From assembly GCF_025751555.1 (NCBI RefSeq), contig NZ_JAOWLB010000018.1, positions 1-64,000 on the forward strand: a stretch of 64,000 bases of DNA, read 5' to 3'. This DNA is from Ruegeria aquimaris. Its GTDB lineage: Bacteria > Pseudomonadota > Alphaproteobacteria > Rhodobacterales > Rhodobacteraceae. The translations under genes were made by a program, and so were the position numbers. This document shows positions 25,797-34,886 of this stretch, piece after piece; the first letter of the stretch is position 1, and the number at the start of each line of letters is the position of its first letter. A model generated the notes under the pieces. It worked only from the letters and a program-made list of their open reading frames with translations, had not been told where the DNA came from and did no database searches.

Positions 25797-27161
25797 ATGG
25801 CACGACAGATTGAAGATACCAGGATAGTGAATGACGATCTAAGCAAGTCGGAGAGGACCCGCGAAGCCATACTCGCTGCGGCCGCGCGACTTTTTCGGTA
25901 TGAAGGCTATCACGCAACGACTATGCGCGACATCGCGCAGGAAGCTGGCATTGAGGCCGGCAGCATTTATTATCATTTTCAATCCAAGGACCAGATTCTG
26001 AGCGAAGTTCTCGATTTTGGCGTCCGTCAACTATATGAGGCGGTCAGTGAAATCGTTCGGTCGGCACCGACAAGTTCGGAGGATTTTCGCAAGACTTTCG
26101 GACTGCTGATTGAAACACACCTTACCTACCTATTGACCGACAGCGACTTTACGTCAGCCAATATTCGGAACTATCCGATGTTGTCGGACGAAACACGCGC
26201 CCCGCATCGCGAATTGCGTGCATCATATGCGGGTGTCTGGGGCAAATTCCTGAATGACGCCAAACGCGCCGGCCACCTTCGAAGCGACATATCCACTGCT
26301 GTGATCCGCCAGTTCATCCTAAGTGCCATGAACTGGACCGTAGAATGGTACGATGTCGACAAGTATCCGGTGCGCATCCTCGCGGAACGAATGAGTAAGC
26401 TGATACTTGACGGAATGTGTCCACATCGCAAGGCGGATACCGAAGGCTTGAAGCTGTGCCCCGCCACTCCCGCCAAAACCCCGGATCCCGACAGCAAGGC
26501 GGCTAAGACCCGTGCAGAAATTCTAAAGGCCGCAGCGCGCTTTCTGAGGGACAATGGCTACAAGGCGACCACGCTGAGAAAGATCGCGGAAGAAGCGGAC
26601 ATGAAAGCGGGCAGCGTCTATTACCATTTCAACTCCAAAGAAGCGATCGTTGACGAAGTTCTAAACGCCGGACTGAGGGACTTGCTATCAGGTGTCGAAG
26701 CCGCCGTTCGGAAATTCGATGCCCCGTACGATCATCACGCCAAGATCGCGACTGCAATCTGGGCGCACCTGGATTTCCTCTTCAAGGCAAGCGAATTCAC
26801 CTCGGCGAATATCAGAAGCTATGGAATGCTCCCCAATCATTTCAGGGAGAGGCACAGGGGTATTCGCCATGAGTATGGAAAACTCTGGGATCGGATACTC
26901 CTTGAAGCTCAGGACGACGGTGCCATACGGTCGGATATCAAGATCGTCCCCTTGCGCCAGGTGATGTTGGGTGCCTTAAACTGGACGGTGGAATGGTTCG
27001 ACCCGAACAAGGCAGGAGTGGAAGGATATCTATCACTGCCTGAATTCTCCAGCATGCTCATCAATCTGTTACTGGAAGGCATTTGTAACCGGGAAGCGGC
27101 CCCGTCCACAGGACAAGGTAGCCCTGAAAGCGGTTGCCCCGGTCAGACCAGAAGGAAGTGA
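25797..27161 (+). CDS. double TetR regulator: two full TetR units in one chain
   Basis: At 454 residues this is about twice the usual TetR length. Unit 1 has its helix-turn-helix at ~22-66 (MRDIAQEAGIEAGSIYYHFQ). Unit 2 has one at ~238-284 (LRKIAEEADMKAGSVYYHFN). The ligand-binding halves are also repeated: FTSANIRNYPML and MNWTVEWYD in unit 1, FTSANIRSYGML and LNWTVEWFD in unit 2. A charged, Pro-rich linker (~210-237) joins them. No stop or frameshift separates the units. One chain could act as a built-in dimer on a 16-bp palindrome. The 3' end overlaps the convergent thioesterase gene by 19 bp. The ligand is presumably a pathway CoA ester; this is inference. Confidence 0.9.
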   Translation: MARQIEDTRIVNDDLSKSERTREAILAAAARLFRYEGYHATTMRDIAQEAGIEAGSIYYHFQSKDQILSEVLDFGVRQLYEAVSEIVRSAPTSSEDFRKTFGLLIETHLTYLLTDSDFTSANIRNYPMLSDETRAPHRELRASYAGVWGKFLNDAKRAGHLRSDISTAVIRQFILSAMNWTVEWYDVDKYPVRILAERMSKLILDGMCPHRKADTEGLKLCPATPAKTPDPDSKAAKTRAEILKAAARFLRDNGYKATTLRKIAEEADMKAGSVYYHFNSKEAIVDEVLNAGLRDLLSGVEAAVRKFDAPYDHHAKIATAIWAHLDFLFKASEFTSANIRSYGMLPNHFRERHRGIRHEYGKLWDRILLEAQDDGAIRSDIKIVPLRQVMLGALNWTVEWFDPNKAGVEGYLSLPEFSSMLINLLLEGICNREAAPSTGQGSPESGCPGQTRRK

Positions 27162-27544
27162 TACAGCCCTTCGGCAACCGCCTTTTCCCGATCCGTCTGC
27201 CAGCTGAGCACGCTGACGCTTGCCATCCGCTTGCCTTTGCGCGTGACGTTAGCGCGCGCAAAAAGCGGTCCCTTCACACCGGGTCTGAGGTAATCGACGG
27301 TCAGGTTGATCGGCTTGGCCGGAACGTCGGCGAAATCGGGCTGTACCGCGATGGCGGCAGTGGCCTCCATAAAACTCGCGATTATGCCGCCATGGTAGTA
27401 CTCCATGATCGGGTTACCGATATGGCGGTCATCAAAGGTCATTTCCGCCTCAGCATGGAGACTGTCTAGACTTCTGACCTCAAAGTTGAGAAATCGGAAG
27501 AACGGCACCCGGGATACATTGGCATTGACAGTTTGCACGTCCAT
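27143..27544 (-). CDS. hotdog thioesterase, pair 1 member B
   Basis: The 133-residue single hotdog has the PaaI-type helix MEYYHGGIIASFMEATAAIA and strand PINLTVDYLRPGVKGPLFARA. It ends with EGLYHFLLV. Its start overlaps the stop of the next hotdog gene (TGATG), so the two are probably made as partners. The pair is closely similar in sequence and order to the pair at 43809-44710. Probable function: hydrolysis of an acyl-CoA, perhaps as a hetero-oligomer. Confidence 0.8.
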   Translation of the reverse strand: MDVQTVNANVSRVPFFRFLNFEVRSLDSLHAEAEMTFDDRHIGNPIMEYYHGGIIASFMEATAAIAVQPDFADVPAKPINLTVDYLRPGVKGPLFARANVTRKGKRMASVSVLSWQTDREKAVAEGLYHFLLV

Positions 27545-28026
27545 CACGAGGTTTTTCCTTTTGTCATTGCGTCAAACAGGCTGGTTTCGCCGCGCGTCAA
27601 TGCAAACGAGGCGGTTCCCCTGGCTATTTCAGCATCCTCATGGCCCGCGAACCAGACGCTGCCGGAATTGAAGGCGATGTGGCGGGTCTTGCGAAAACAA
27701 TGCGCTTGAACGATGACATCCGCGCGCGAACGGGCCGGGCGCAGGTAATCAACTCTGAGGTCAAGAGTGGCCATGGTACTGACGCCTTCGATGGCAACAA
27801 AGTTCGCCAGTCCAAAGACACTGTCCAGAAGTGCCGTCAGGATACCACCGTGGAGCATCGATTGTTCCGCATCGACGCAAAAGTCCGGATTGAACGGCAT
27901 CCGAACCCGAACACTTTCGGTCGAGACCTCTTCGATCTCAAGCGCCATATGCGTTATCAGACCCTTGCCGCGCGCATTCCACATCTGCGCGATTTGCTCC
28001 ATCTTCTTTTGGGTGATGTCTGACAT
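27544..28026 (-). CDS. hotdog thioesterase, pair 1 member A
   Basis: The 160-residue hotdog protein has the active-site region FCVDAEQSMLHGGILTALLD and the strand TMATLDLRVDYLRPARSRAD. It matches the protein at 44207-44710 along its length (both have MLHGGILTALLDS-FGLANF and a V-FNSG strand). It is encoded in the six-gene minus-strand operon that starts with two ACADs at 32.1 kb. Confidence 0.8.
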   Translation of the reverse strand: MSDITQKKMEQIAQMWNARGKGLITHMALEIEEVSTESVRVRMPFNPDFCVDAEQSMLHGGILTALLDSVFGLANFVAIEGVSTMATLDLRVDYLRPARSRADVIVQAHCFRKTRHIAFNSGSVWFAGHEDAEIARGTASFALTRGETSLFDAMTKGKTS

Positions 28027-28038
28027 GCGATCTTTCCT

Positions 28039-28842
28039 TTAACGCCCCGTGAAATTGGGTTTTCGTTTTTCGACGAACGCAGCAACCGCCTCGTGGTGGT
28101 CTTCGGTCTGATGCATGAGCGCCTGATAGGCCGCCGCGGAATTCAGGAAATCCGGCAGGTCCATCCGTTCGGCATTGCGCATCAGACGCTTGGCGACCCG
28201 CACCGCGCGCGGCGGTTTCGCGGCGATGACAGCGGCCCGTTCGCGGGCCCGTTCCATCAATTTTTCATGAGGCACAAGTTCAAGCACCATACCAAGCTCC
28301 AGCGCTTCCTTGGCCTCGACCATGCGCCCTGAGAAGGTCAGATCGGCGGCCTTCTGGTGGCCCAGACGACGCAACAGGAACCAGCTGCCCGCATCGCCCG
28401 GAATGATTCCGAGATTCAGAAACACCTCGCCGAACCTTGCTTTTTCCGACGCGATGCGCATGTCGCACATCATGGTCAGGTCGCACCCCGCGCCTACCGC
28501 CGGGCCGTTGACTGCGGCGATGGTCGGAATATCCATGTTGTAGAGCGCAAGCGGCAGCCGCTGGACCCCATCAACATAGCTCTGCGCCGCCGCCAGCGGC
28601 TCCTTGCGGAACACGCTGTCGGGATCGTTCATTTCCTTGATGTCGCCGCCCGCACAAAAGGCCGGGTCGGCGCCGGTCAGGATCATCACGCTGACCTGAG
28701 GATCGGCCTGCACCTTGGCGAAGGTCTCAAGAAGGGCAGCGATCATGTCGTTTCCGGTGACCGGGTTGCGCCGCTCGGGATCGTTCAGCGTAACCGTGGC
28801 GATCCTGTTGGAAATTTCCAGAAGGACTGGGTTTTTACTCAT
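28039..28842 (-). CDS. crotonase family enoyl-CoA hydratase/isomerase
   Basis: The 267-residue protein has crotonase oxyanion-hole motifs LTGADPAFCAGGDIKEMND and GPAVGAGCDLTMMCD. The first catalytic Glu is Asp here (GAGCDL), and the second Glu position reads FGEVFLNLGIIPGDAG, with Phe in its place and an extra Asp in the following loop. That favours an isomerase or specialised hydratase over a standard enoyl-CoA hydratase. The ATG at 28842 has GGGGAG nine bases upstream, while the ATG at 28851 directly abuts it. It overlaps the SDR end by 8 bp. Confidence 0.8.
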   Translation of the reverse strand: MSKNPVLLEISNRIATVTLNDPERRNPVTGNDMIAALLETFAKVQADPQVSVMILTGADPAFCAGGDIKEMNDPDSVFRKEPLAAAQSYVDGVQRLPLALYNMDIPTIAAVNGPAVGAGCDLTMMCDMRIASEKARFGEVFLNLGIIPGDAGSWFLLRRLGHQKAADLTFSGRMVEAKEALELGMVLELVPHEKLMERARERAAVIAAKPPRAVRVAKRLMRNAERMDLPDFLNSAAAYQALMHQTEDHHEAVAAFVEKRKPNFTGR

Positions 28843-29695
28843 TCTTGCCATCTCCCCGTTCGCGTTTCTCGAACATCGCGGGGTTGATCATGTCCCGCGC
28901 GTCATGACCCATATGCAAGGTCTCACCGCCGTCTACATAAATGTCTTCTCCGGTGATGAAACCGCCAAGTTTCGAGGCCAGGAAAATGATCGTGCCTGCG
29001 ATGTCCTCGGCCGCCCCCATCCGGTTTAGCACCGAGCGGTTCAGCTTTTTCCACAGTTCCGGGGGAATCGGATAGCGGCCAAGCGCATCGGTCTTGATCG
29101 TGCCCGGCGCGACACAGTTCAGCCGGATGCCGTACTCGCCCCATTCGGCGGCCAGCGTTTTCATCATGCCCGTCACACCGGCGCGGGCGGCGACGGTGTG
29201 TGTAAAGCCGGTAAGCGCGGTGCGCGCCGAGATGGCGGTGACAAACACAACCGATCCACCATTGTCGTACATGAAGTGATCCGCCGCTGCCCGGGTCATT
29301 TGCCAAGATCCGATCAGGTTGTTTCGGATCACGGCTTCGAAGCCCTTGTTGGTGATATCGCGGGCGGCCGCGATATACTGACCGCCGGCATTGTTCACCA
29401 AAACATCCAACTGCCCATAGTGGTCCTTGATCCGCCCCATCGCAGTTTCGATACTGTCTTCGTCGCGGGTGTCTCCGGGCACGACAAAGGCCTCGCCCCC
29501 CGCCGCCCGGATCATTTCGGCGGTCTCTTCCAGCGGCTCTTCGCGGCGCGCGAACAGCGCAAGCCTGGCCCCGCAAGCGGCCATTTCGATCGCCGTCGCC
29601 CGGCCCATTCCAGATCCGGATCCGGATCCCGTAACCAGGGCAACCTGGCCCGCCATGAGATCCGACGCGTAACGCCTTGATTTCGCTTCGCTCAT
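28835..29695 (-). CDS. SDR, 2,4-dienoyl-CoA reductase-like
   Basis: The 286-residue SDR has a Gly-rich loop VTGSGSGSGMGRA, an Arg pair after strand 2 (FARREE) that suggests NADPH, and NNAGG. The usual Tyr-x3-Lys is absent: the segment reads FTHTVAARAGV, with His/Thr and Arg in those places. Peroxisomal and mitochondrial 2,4-dienoyl-CoA reductases also lack the standard Tyr, so a reductase of that kind is possible. It lies between an ACAD and a crotonase in one operon. Confidence 0.7.
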   Translation of the reverse strand: MSEAKSRRYASDLMAGQVALVTGSGSGSGMGRATAIEMAACGARLALFARREEPLEETAEMIRAAGGEAFVVPGDTRDEDSIETAMGRIKDHYGQLDVLVNNAGGQYIAAARDITNKGFEAVIRNNLIGSWQMTRAAADHFMYDNGGSVVFVTAISARTALTGFTHTVAARAGVTGMMKTLAAEWGEYGIRLNCVAPGTIKTDALGRYPIPPELWKKLNRSVLNRMGAAEDIAGTIIFLASKLGGFITGEDIYVDGGETLHMGHDARDMINPAMFEKRERGDGKNE

Positions 29696-29704
29696 GTTCC
29701 GCCC

Positions 29705-30904
29705 CTAGTTCTTCAGCAATTCGCCAGAGATGATGAGTTTGCGAACCTCTTGGGTGCCTGCGCCGACCTCAAGTACGCGACCGGTCCGGTACAGCCGGTT
29801 CACTTCTGTATCACGCATGTAACCCGAGCCGCCGTGGATCTGCACTGCCTTGTCCAGCACGAACGACGTCGCCTCGGCCGCTTTGAAAATCGCCGCTGCC
29901 GTGAGTTTGTGGATTTCACCACGCCCGCCTTCGCCTTCTTCCAGGCCCTCGCACATGGCAGCCGTTTTTAGCGACAAGCTGCGCGCGGCCTCGATTTGCG
30001 TGTACATGTCGGCCAGCATCGCCTGCACCATCTGGAAACTGGCGATCGGCTTGCCAAACTGCTGGCGTGTCTTGGCGTAATCGATGGAAATATCCAACGC
30101 CCGCTGCGCAATGCCCAGAGCGTTGAAACAGACGATGGCACGTTCCAGATCAAGTCCGGACATGGTAACGGCAACCCCGCCATCCAGCTTGCCGACCATG
30201 TTTCTGGCCGGAACGCGGCAATCTTCGAACACCAGTTCGCCGGTGGGCGAGCCGCGAAAGCCCATCTTGTTCAGCTTCTGCGCCACCTTGAAACCCGGCG
30301 TGTCGGTTTCCACGATAAAGGCGGAAATGCCCTTGGCGCCCTTTTCCGGCGAAGTCTTCGCATAGACAAGGACCAGATCGGCAATCGGCCCATTGGTGAT
30401 GTAGATCTTGGCGCCGTTCAGGATGTAGTCGTCACCATCTTGTTTGGCCGTGGTCCGCATCGAGCCAAGCGCATCAGACCCCGCGCCGGGTTCGGTCAGA
30501 CCCAGGGCGCCGATCAGCGTGCCATTGCAAAGCCCCGGCAGATACTTGCGGCGCAGATCGTCATTGGCGTTGCGGTAGATATTGTTGACGCACAAGTTGT
30601 CATGGGCCACATGGGTCAGCCCGATGGCCGCCGAGGCGCGCGACATCTCTTCGGTGATGATGCAGGCCGAGGTGAAATCCAGCCCCGCGCCGCCGAATTC
30701 CGGCGGCACGTTCAGGCCCAGATAGCCCATTTCGCCCAGCTTTGGAAAAACCGAAGGGGGTAAATCGTCGGTGTCGTCCATTTCCGCGTTCAGATGGTGG
30801 AACTCGGACATGAAGAACTTACCAGCCTGATCGGCCAGCGCCTGCTGTTCGTCCGTCATGAAATGGCTCGGCAGAGCGGTATCGTTGCGCAGTTGCTTGT
30901 TCAT
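29705..30904 (-). CDS. acyl-CoA dehydrogenase, isovaleryl-CoA dehydrogenase-like
   Basis: The 399-residue ACAD has LGLTEPGAGSDALGSMRTTA for FAD, NGAKIYITNGPIADLVLVY, the Glu base in MSGLDLERAIV (Glu254 position of isovaleryl-CoA dehydrogenase), and the C-terminal QIHGGSGYMRDTEVNRLYR. Branched short-chain substrates are typical of this subgroup. It is a close tandem paralogue of the next gene (30918-32132), sharing KGISAFI-ETD-PGFKVAQKL and GFRGSPTGELVFEDCRVPA. The ATG at 30904 begins after the ribosome site GGGAGACG. Confidence 0.85.
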   Translation of the reverse strand: MNKQLRNDTALPSHFMTDEQQALADQAGKFFMSEFHHLNAEMDDTDDLPPSVFPKLGEMGYLGLNVPPEFGGAGLDFTSACIITEEMSRASAAIGLTHVAHDNLCVNNIYRNANDDLRRKYLPGLCNGTLIGALGLTEPGAGSDALGSMRTTAKQDGDDYILNGAKIYITNGPIADLVLVYAKTSPEKGAKGISAFIVETDTPGFKVAQKLNKMGFRGSPTGELVFEDCRVPARNMVGKLDGGVAVTMSGLDLERAIVCFNALGIAQRALDISIDYAKTRQQFGKPIASFQMVQAMLADMYTQIEAARSLSLKTAAMCEGLEEGEGGRGEIHKLTAAAIFKAAEATSFVLDKAVQIHGGSGYMRDTEVNRLYRTGRVLEVGAGTQEVRKLIISGELLKN

Positions 30905-30917
30905 GGTCTCGTCTCCC

Positions 30918-32132
30918 TCAGGCGCGCAAAAGTTCTTCGGCAATGATGATCTTGCGGACTTCGCTTGTTCCAGCGCCGATCTCCAACAGCTTGTTGGCGC
31001 GGTAGAGCCGGTTGATTTCGGTGTCCTGCATGTAGCCGGAGCCACCATGTATATGGCAGGCTTCGGTGACCGCCTTGTTGAATGCCTCGCCTGCGTAAAG
31101 ACAGGCCGCCGCGGTCAGCTTGTGGATTTCGCCACGGCCCCCGGCGCCTTTCGGCAGGCCCGTACAGGCGGCCAGCGCCCGATACCCGAAGGCGCGTGCC
31201 GTTTCGACCTCGGTGTAGATCTCGGCCAGTTTCGACTGCATCATCTGGAAACTTGCAATTGGCTTGCCGAACTGTTCGCGAATCTTGGCGTATTCCAGCC
31301 CCAGTTCCAGCGCGCGTTCGGCCATGCCGACACAGACCGATGCGACCATGGCGCGTTCCAGATCCAGTCCGCTCATTACCACCGAAACGCCGGTGTTTTC
31401 CTGTCCAACCATGGCGGATGCGGGTACGCGGCAATCCTCAAACACCAGTTCTCCGGTTGGCGAGCCGCGGAAGCCCATCTTGTCAAGCTTTTGCGCCACC
31501 TTGAAACCAGGATTGTCCGTCTCGATGATGAAAGCAGAAATGCCCTTGGCGCCCTTCGATTTGTCGGTCTTGGCATAAAGCAGGATCACATCGGCAATCG
31601 GCCCGTTGGTGATGTAGATCTTCGAGCCGTTGATGACATAGTCGTCGCCGTCGCGGCGCGCGGTGGTCGCCATGGACCCAAGCGCATCGGACCCCGCGCC
31701 CGGCTCTGTCAGACCCAGAGCACCAACCAAGTCGCCCGAGCATAGGCCCGGCACATATTTCTTCACCTGCTCTTGCGAGCCATTGCGCAGCAGGTTGTTC
31801 AGGCACAGGTTGTCATGCGCGCCATGCGACAGACCTACCGCCGGATTCCATTTGGCAATCAATTCGGAAACCAGCGCCTGGGTGAACTCGTTCTGCCCGG
31901 ATCCGCCCAGCTCCTCGGGCGCGGTGATCCCCAGCAGGCCCAGCTCACCCATTTGCTTGAACAGATCGTCGGGCCACCATTCCTCTTCGTCCATGCGCGC
32001 CTGTAGCGGATGCAGAACCTCGCGCGATACCCGATCCACGTGATCGACGATCTGGCGTTGCTCATCGGTCAACGAATAGTTTGCCCTGATGGCCTCCAGA
32101 TCAGCCGCGATAGCCTCACTTTGAGTCGTCAT
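30918..32132 (-). CDS. acyl-CoA dehydrogenase, isovaleryl-CoA dehydrogenase-like
   Basis: The 404-residue ACAD is a paralogue of its downstream neighbour, with LGLTEPGAGSDALGSMATTA, MSGLDLERAMVA carrying the Glu base, and HIHGGSGYMQDTEINRLYR. The ATG at 32132 has GGGAGGA before it; an upstream in-frame ATG at 32183 falls beyond the operator half-site. It is the first gene of the minus-strand operon that faces operator c. Two close ACADs may split chain lengths or stereoisomers of one branched substrate. Confidence 0.85.
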   Translation of the reverse strand: MTTQSEAIAADLEAIRANYSLTDEQRQIVDHVDRVSREVLHPLQARMDEEEWWPDDLFKQMGELGLLGITAPEELGGSGQNEFTQALVSELIAKWNPAVGLSHGAHDNLCLNNLLRNGSQEQVKKYVPGLCSGDLVGALGLTEPGAGSDALGSMATTARRDGDDYVINGSKIYITNGPIADVILLYAKTDKSKGAKGISAFIIETDNPGFKVAQKLDKMGFRGSPTGELVFEDCRVPASAMVGQENTGVSVVMSGLDLERAMVASVCVGMAERALELGLEYAKIREQFGKPIASFQMMQSKLAEIYTEVETARAFGYRALAACTGLPKGAGGRGEIHKLTAAACLYAGEAFNKAVTEACHIHGGSGYMQDTEINRLYRANKLLEIGAGTSEVRKIIIAEELLRA

Positions 32133-32173
32133 ATCATCCTCCCGAAAAATGTCGTCTGTAGTGTTGACCAAAA

Positions 32174-32189
32174 TCAAACACATGTTAGA
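32174..32189. promoter_or_regulatory. TetR-type operator, site c
   Basis: TCAAACA-CA-TGTTAGA matches sites a and b with one change in the left half. It lies in the 114-bp gap between the divergent ACAD operon (minus) and the crotonase-AtuA-carboxylase B operon (plus), so it can control both. Confidence 0.8.
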
Positions 32190-32246
32190 AAATAGATCAA
32201 GCCAAGCTTTTTACGACCTGACGTTAGAAAGCCTGGAGGTCATAAA

Positions 32247-33053
32247 ATGCGGGGGGGAGCTGTGGAAATGATTGAGAGCGTTGTCCAATCGCATGCGCGC
32301 GGCGGCGAATTACGTATTACGATTCGACGGCCCGACAGTCGAAATGCCCTCAACCGTGAGGTCGCGGACGGGATCATTGCCGCCATCCATGCTGCCGAGG
32401 GTGACAGCGATTGCCGAGTGATCGTTCTAACTGGCGAGGGCGAGCGAGCCTTCTGTGCCGGGGGCGACATCAAGGCGGGGGCGGATGGCGGCCCGTTTGT
32501 TCAGGATCCGGCGGACCCGGATCATTTTGCCGGAAGGTTGTTCGAGACGATACAGGCGTGCCGAAAGCCAACGATCGCGCGCATCAATGGCATCGCGATG
32601 GGGGCGGGGGCGGGCATCATCTGTGCCTGCGATCTGGCAGTGATGGCGGATCATGCCCGCATCGGAACGCCCGAAGTCAAGGTGGGCCTGTTTCCTATGA
32701 CGATCGTACCACCCATGATGCGCGTGCTGCCCCGGCGGAGGCTGATGGAAATGTTCATCACCGGCGTTCCCCTGACTGCCGAAGAAGCCCTGCAATTCAA
32801 TCTGGTCAACTATGTGACCGATGCCGCGGGGCTGGACGACAAGGTTGCAGAACTGGTTGCCCAGATTGCCGCGCAGTCGCCGAGCGCGATCCGGCTGGGA
32901 AAATACGCCTGTCACGCGATGGAGGACATGACCTATCCGCAGCAAATGCGGTTTGCAGAAACGTTATTACCCCGCGTTGCACAGACAGAAGACGCGCGCG
33001 AGGGCTTTGATGCCTTTATTGAGAAGCGCAAACCTGAATGGACGGGCCGCTGA
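32247..33053 (+). CDS. crotonase, AtuE/LiuC-like unsaturated-acyl-CoA hydratase
   Basis: The 268-residue crotonase has LTGEGERAFCAGGDIKAG and GIAMGAGAGIICACD. The first catalytic Glu is replaced by Gly, while the second is kept in GTPEVKVGLFPMTI. This one-Glu pattern is also seen in the LiuC-like protein at 50777-51571 and suits 3-methylglutaconyl- or isohexenylglutaconyl-CoA hydratases. The ATG has GGAGG seven bases upstream. It leads the operon with AtuA and carboxylase B, as expected for a hydratase acting on the carboxylase product. Confidence 0.8.
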   Translation: MRGGAVEMIESVVQSHARGGELRITIRRPDSRNALNREVADGIIAAIHAAEGDSDCRVIVLTGEGERAFCAGGDIKAGADGGPFVQDPADPDHFAGRLFETIQACRKPTIARINGIAMGAGAGIICACDLAVMADHARIGTPEVKVGLFPMTIVPPMMRVLPRRRLMEMFITGVPLTAEEALQFNLVNYVTDAAGLDDKVAELVAQIAAQSPSAIRLGKYACHAMEDMTYPQQMRFAETLLPRVAQTEDAREGFDAFIEKRKPEWTGR

Positions 33054-33074
33054 TCAAACGGGGAGGAGAGGAAT

Positions 33075-34874
33075 ATGTCGGATCAAAAGCTGCGCATCGG
33101 ATGCGCATCGGGATTTTGGGGCGATACGCCCGAAGCGGTCGGGCAGTTGGTTTCCCTCGGCGAGATCGACTATCTCGTCTTCGATTACCTGGCCGAAGTG
33201 ACGATGTCCTTGATGGCGCGTGCGCGCGCCAAGTCGCCCGAGGCAGGGTTCGCCCCGGATTTTGTCAAGGCGCTGACCCCCTGGCTGGCAGAGATCAAGC
33301 GCAAGAGGATCAAGGTGGTGGCCAATGCCGGCGGCGTGAACCCGCGCGGCTGCCGCGAAGCGCTGGCCAAGGCGGCTGAAGCCGCGGGCATCGACATATC
33401 AATCGGCGTCGTACTGGGGGACGACCTGCTGGACCAGGGCGACAAGATTCGCGACCGCGGCGTAACCGAAATGTTTTCGGGTGTGGATTTCCCCGACGAT
33501 ATCTGGAGTATGAACGCCTATCTCGGCGCCCGCCCAATCGCCGCAGCGCTGGATGCCGGGGCCGAGATCGTGATCACCGGCCGCTGCGCCGACAGCGCCG
33601 TGGCGCTCGGCCCCTTGATGCACGAATTCGGCTGGGGTGATGAAGATTGGGACAAGCTCAGCCAGGGATCGCTGGCGGGCCACCTGATCGAATGCGGGCC
33701 GCAGGGCACGGGCGGCAATTTCACCGACTGGCAGGAGGTGCCGGGCTGGGACGACATGGGCATGCCCATTGTCGAGGTCTTCGCTGATGGCAGCTTTGTC
33801 ATGACCAAAACGCCTGATACCGGCGGACTGGTCGTGCCCGGATCTGTCGGCGAACAGATGCTCTATGAAATAGGCAATCCGCGCGCCTACCTGCTGCCCG
33901 ATGTCATCTGTGACTGGTCTGGCGTTACGCTGGAACAGGTTGGCCCCGACCGGGTGCTGGTGAAGGGTGGCAAAGGCCTTGGACGTACAGGCAGCTACAA
34001 AGTGTCGGCGACCCATGCAGACGGCTGGCGCGCCGTTACCACTCTGACGCTGGCCGCCATCGACGCGCCTGCCAAGGCCGAGCGCGTCGCCGAGGCGATA
34101 CTGAAGCGCTGTCGCCGAATCTTCCGAGACCGCAACCTGGGCGATTTCCGCGAGGTCAGCGTCGAGGTGCTCGGCGCCGAGGCCGCCTATGGCGCGAACG
34201 CTCGGGCCCAGACGCGCGAGGTGGTTTTGAAAGTCGGCGTGACGCATGACGATCGAAGCGCGCTCAATATTTTCGCGGGAGAGATCGCGCCAATGGCCAT
34301 TTCCACCGCGCAGGGCCTGACCGGGTTCTTCGCCGGGCGGCCCAAGGTGCAGCCGGTGGTGAGGTTGTTCTCTTTTCTACAGGACAAGGCAGAAACGCCG
34401 GTCGCGGTCGAGGTTGACGGCAAGGCCGTACCGGTTACCCTCGCCAACGACGCCGTGCAGCTCGATGCGCCAGCTGCACCGGCGTTGGAAAGCCGTGAGG
34501 CCGGTCCGTACGCGGTCAAGGTGCGGCTGGTGGATCTGGCGTGGGGACGTTCCGGTGACAAAGGTGATATCGCCAATATTGGCATCCTCGCCCGCAAGCC
34601 GGACTACCTGCCTTACATCCGCTCGACGCTAACCGAGACGGTGGTCAAGGATTACTTCGCCCACCTGTGCAAGGGCCCGGTGGAACGCTTCGATCTGCCC
34701 GGAACAAACGCGCTGAATTTCCTGCTGCACGAATCCCTCGGAGGCGGCGGCATCGCCTCGGTCCGGATCGATCCGCAGGGCAAGGGCTTTGCGCAGATGC
34801 TACTAGACATCGAAATCCCCGTGCCGGCTGAACTGGCCGCGAGGGATGGACTGAACGCCGCGAACCGGAACTAA
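33075..34874 (+). CDS. AtuA-like acyclic terpene utilisation protein (DUF1446)
   Basis: In this 599-residue protein the N-terminal ~450 residues are the AtuA/DUF1446 domain: IGCASGFWGDTPEAVGQLV, VVANAGGVNPRGCREALAK, ITGRCADSAVALGPLMHEF and GTGGNFTDWQ. The C-terminal ~100 residues are the AtuA-associated domain with LVDLAWGRSGDKGDIANIGI and LNFLLHESLGGGG. AtuA of Pseudomonas is needed for growth on citronellol-type terpenes; its biochemical role is not established. The gene sits between an AtuE-like hydratase and a geranyl-CoA-carboxylase-like set, the same company it keeps in Atu clusters. Confidence 0.85.
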   Translation: MSDQKLRIGCASGFWGDTPEAVGQLVSLGEIDYLVFDYLAEVTMSLMARARAKSPEAGFAPDFVKALTPWLAEIKRKRIKVVANAGGVNPRGCREALAKAAEAAGIDISIGVVLGDDLLDQGDKIRDRGVTEMFSGVDFPDDIWSMNAYLGARPIAAALDAGAEIVITGRCADSAVALGPLMHEFGWGDEDWDKLSQGSLAGHLIECGPQGTGGNFTDWQEVPGWDDMGMPIVEVFADGSFVMTKTPDTGGLVVPGSVGEQMLYEIGNPRAYLLPDVICDWSGVTLEQVGPDRVLVKGGKGLGRTGSYKVSATHADGWRAVTTLTLAAIDAPAKAERVAEAILKRCRRIFRDRNLGDFREVSVEVLGAEAAYGANARAQTREVVLKVGVTHDDRSALNIFAGEIAPMAISTAQGLTGFFAGRPKVQPVVRLFSFLQDKAETPVAVEVDGKAVPVTLANDAVQLDAPAAPALESREAGPYAVKVRLVDLAWGRSGDKGDIANIGILARKPDYLPYIRSTLTETVVKDYFAHLCKGPVERFDLPGTNALNFLLHESLGGGGIASVRIDPQGKGFAQMLLDIEIPVPAELAARDGLNAANRN

Positions 34875-34886
34875 GAGGATAACGAC

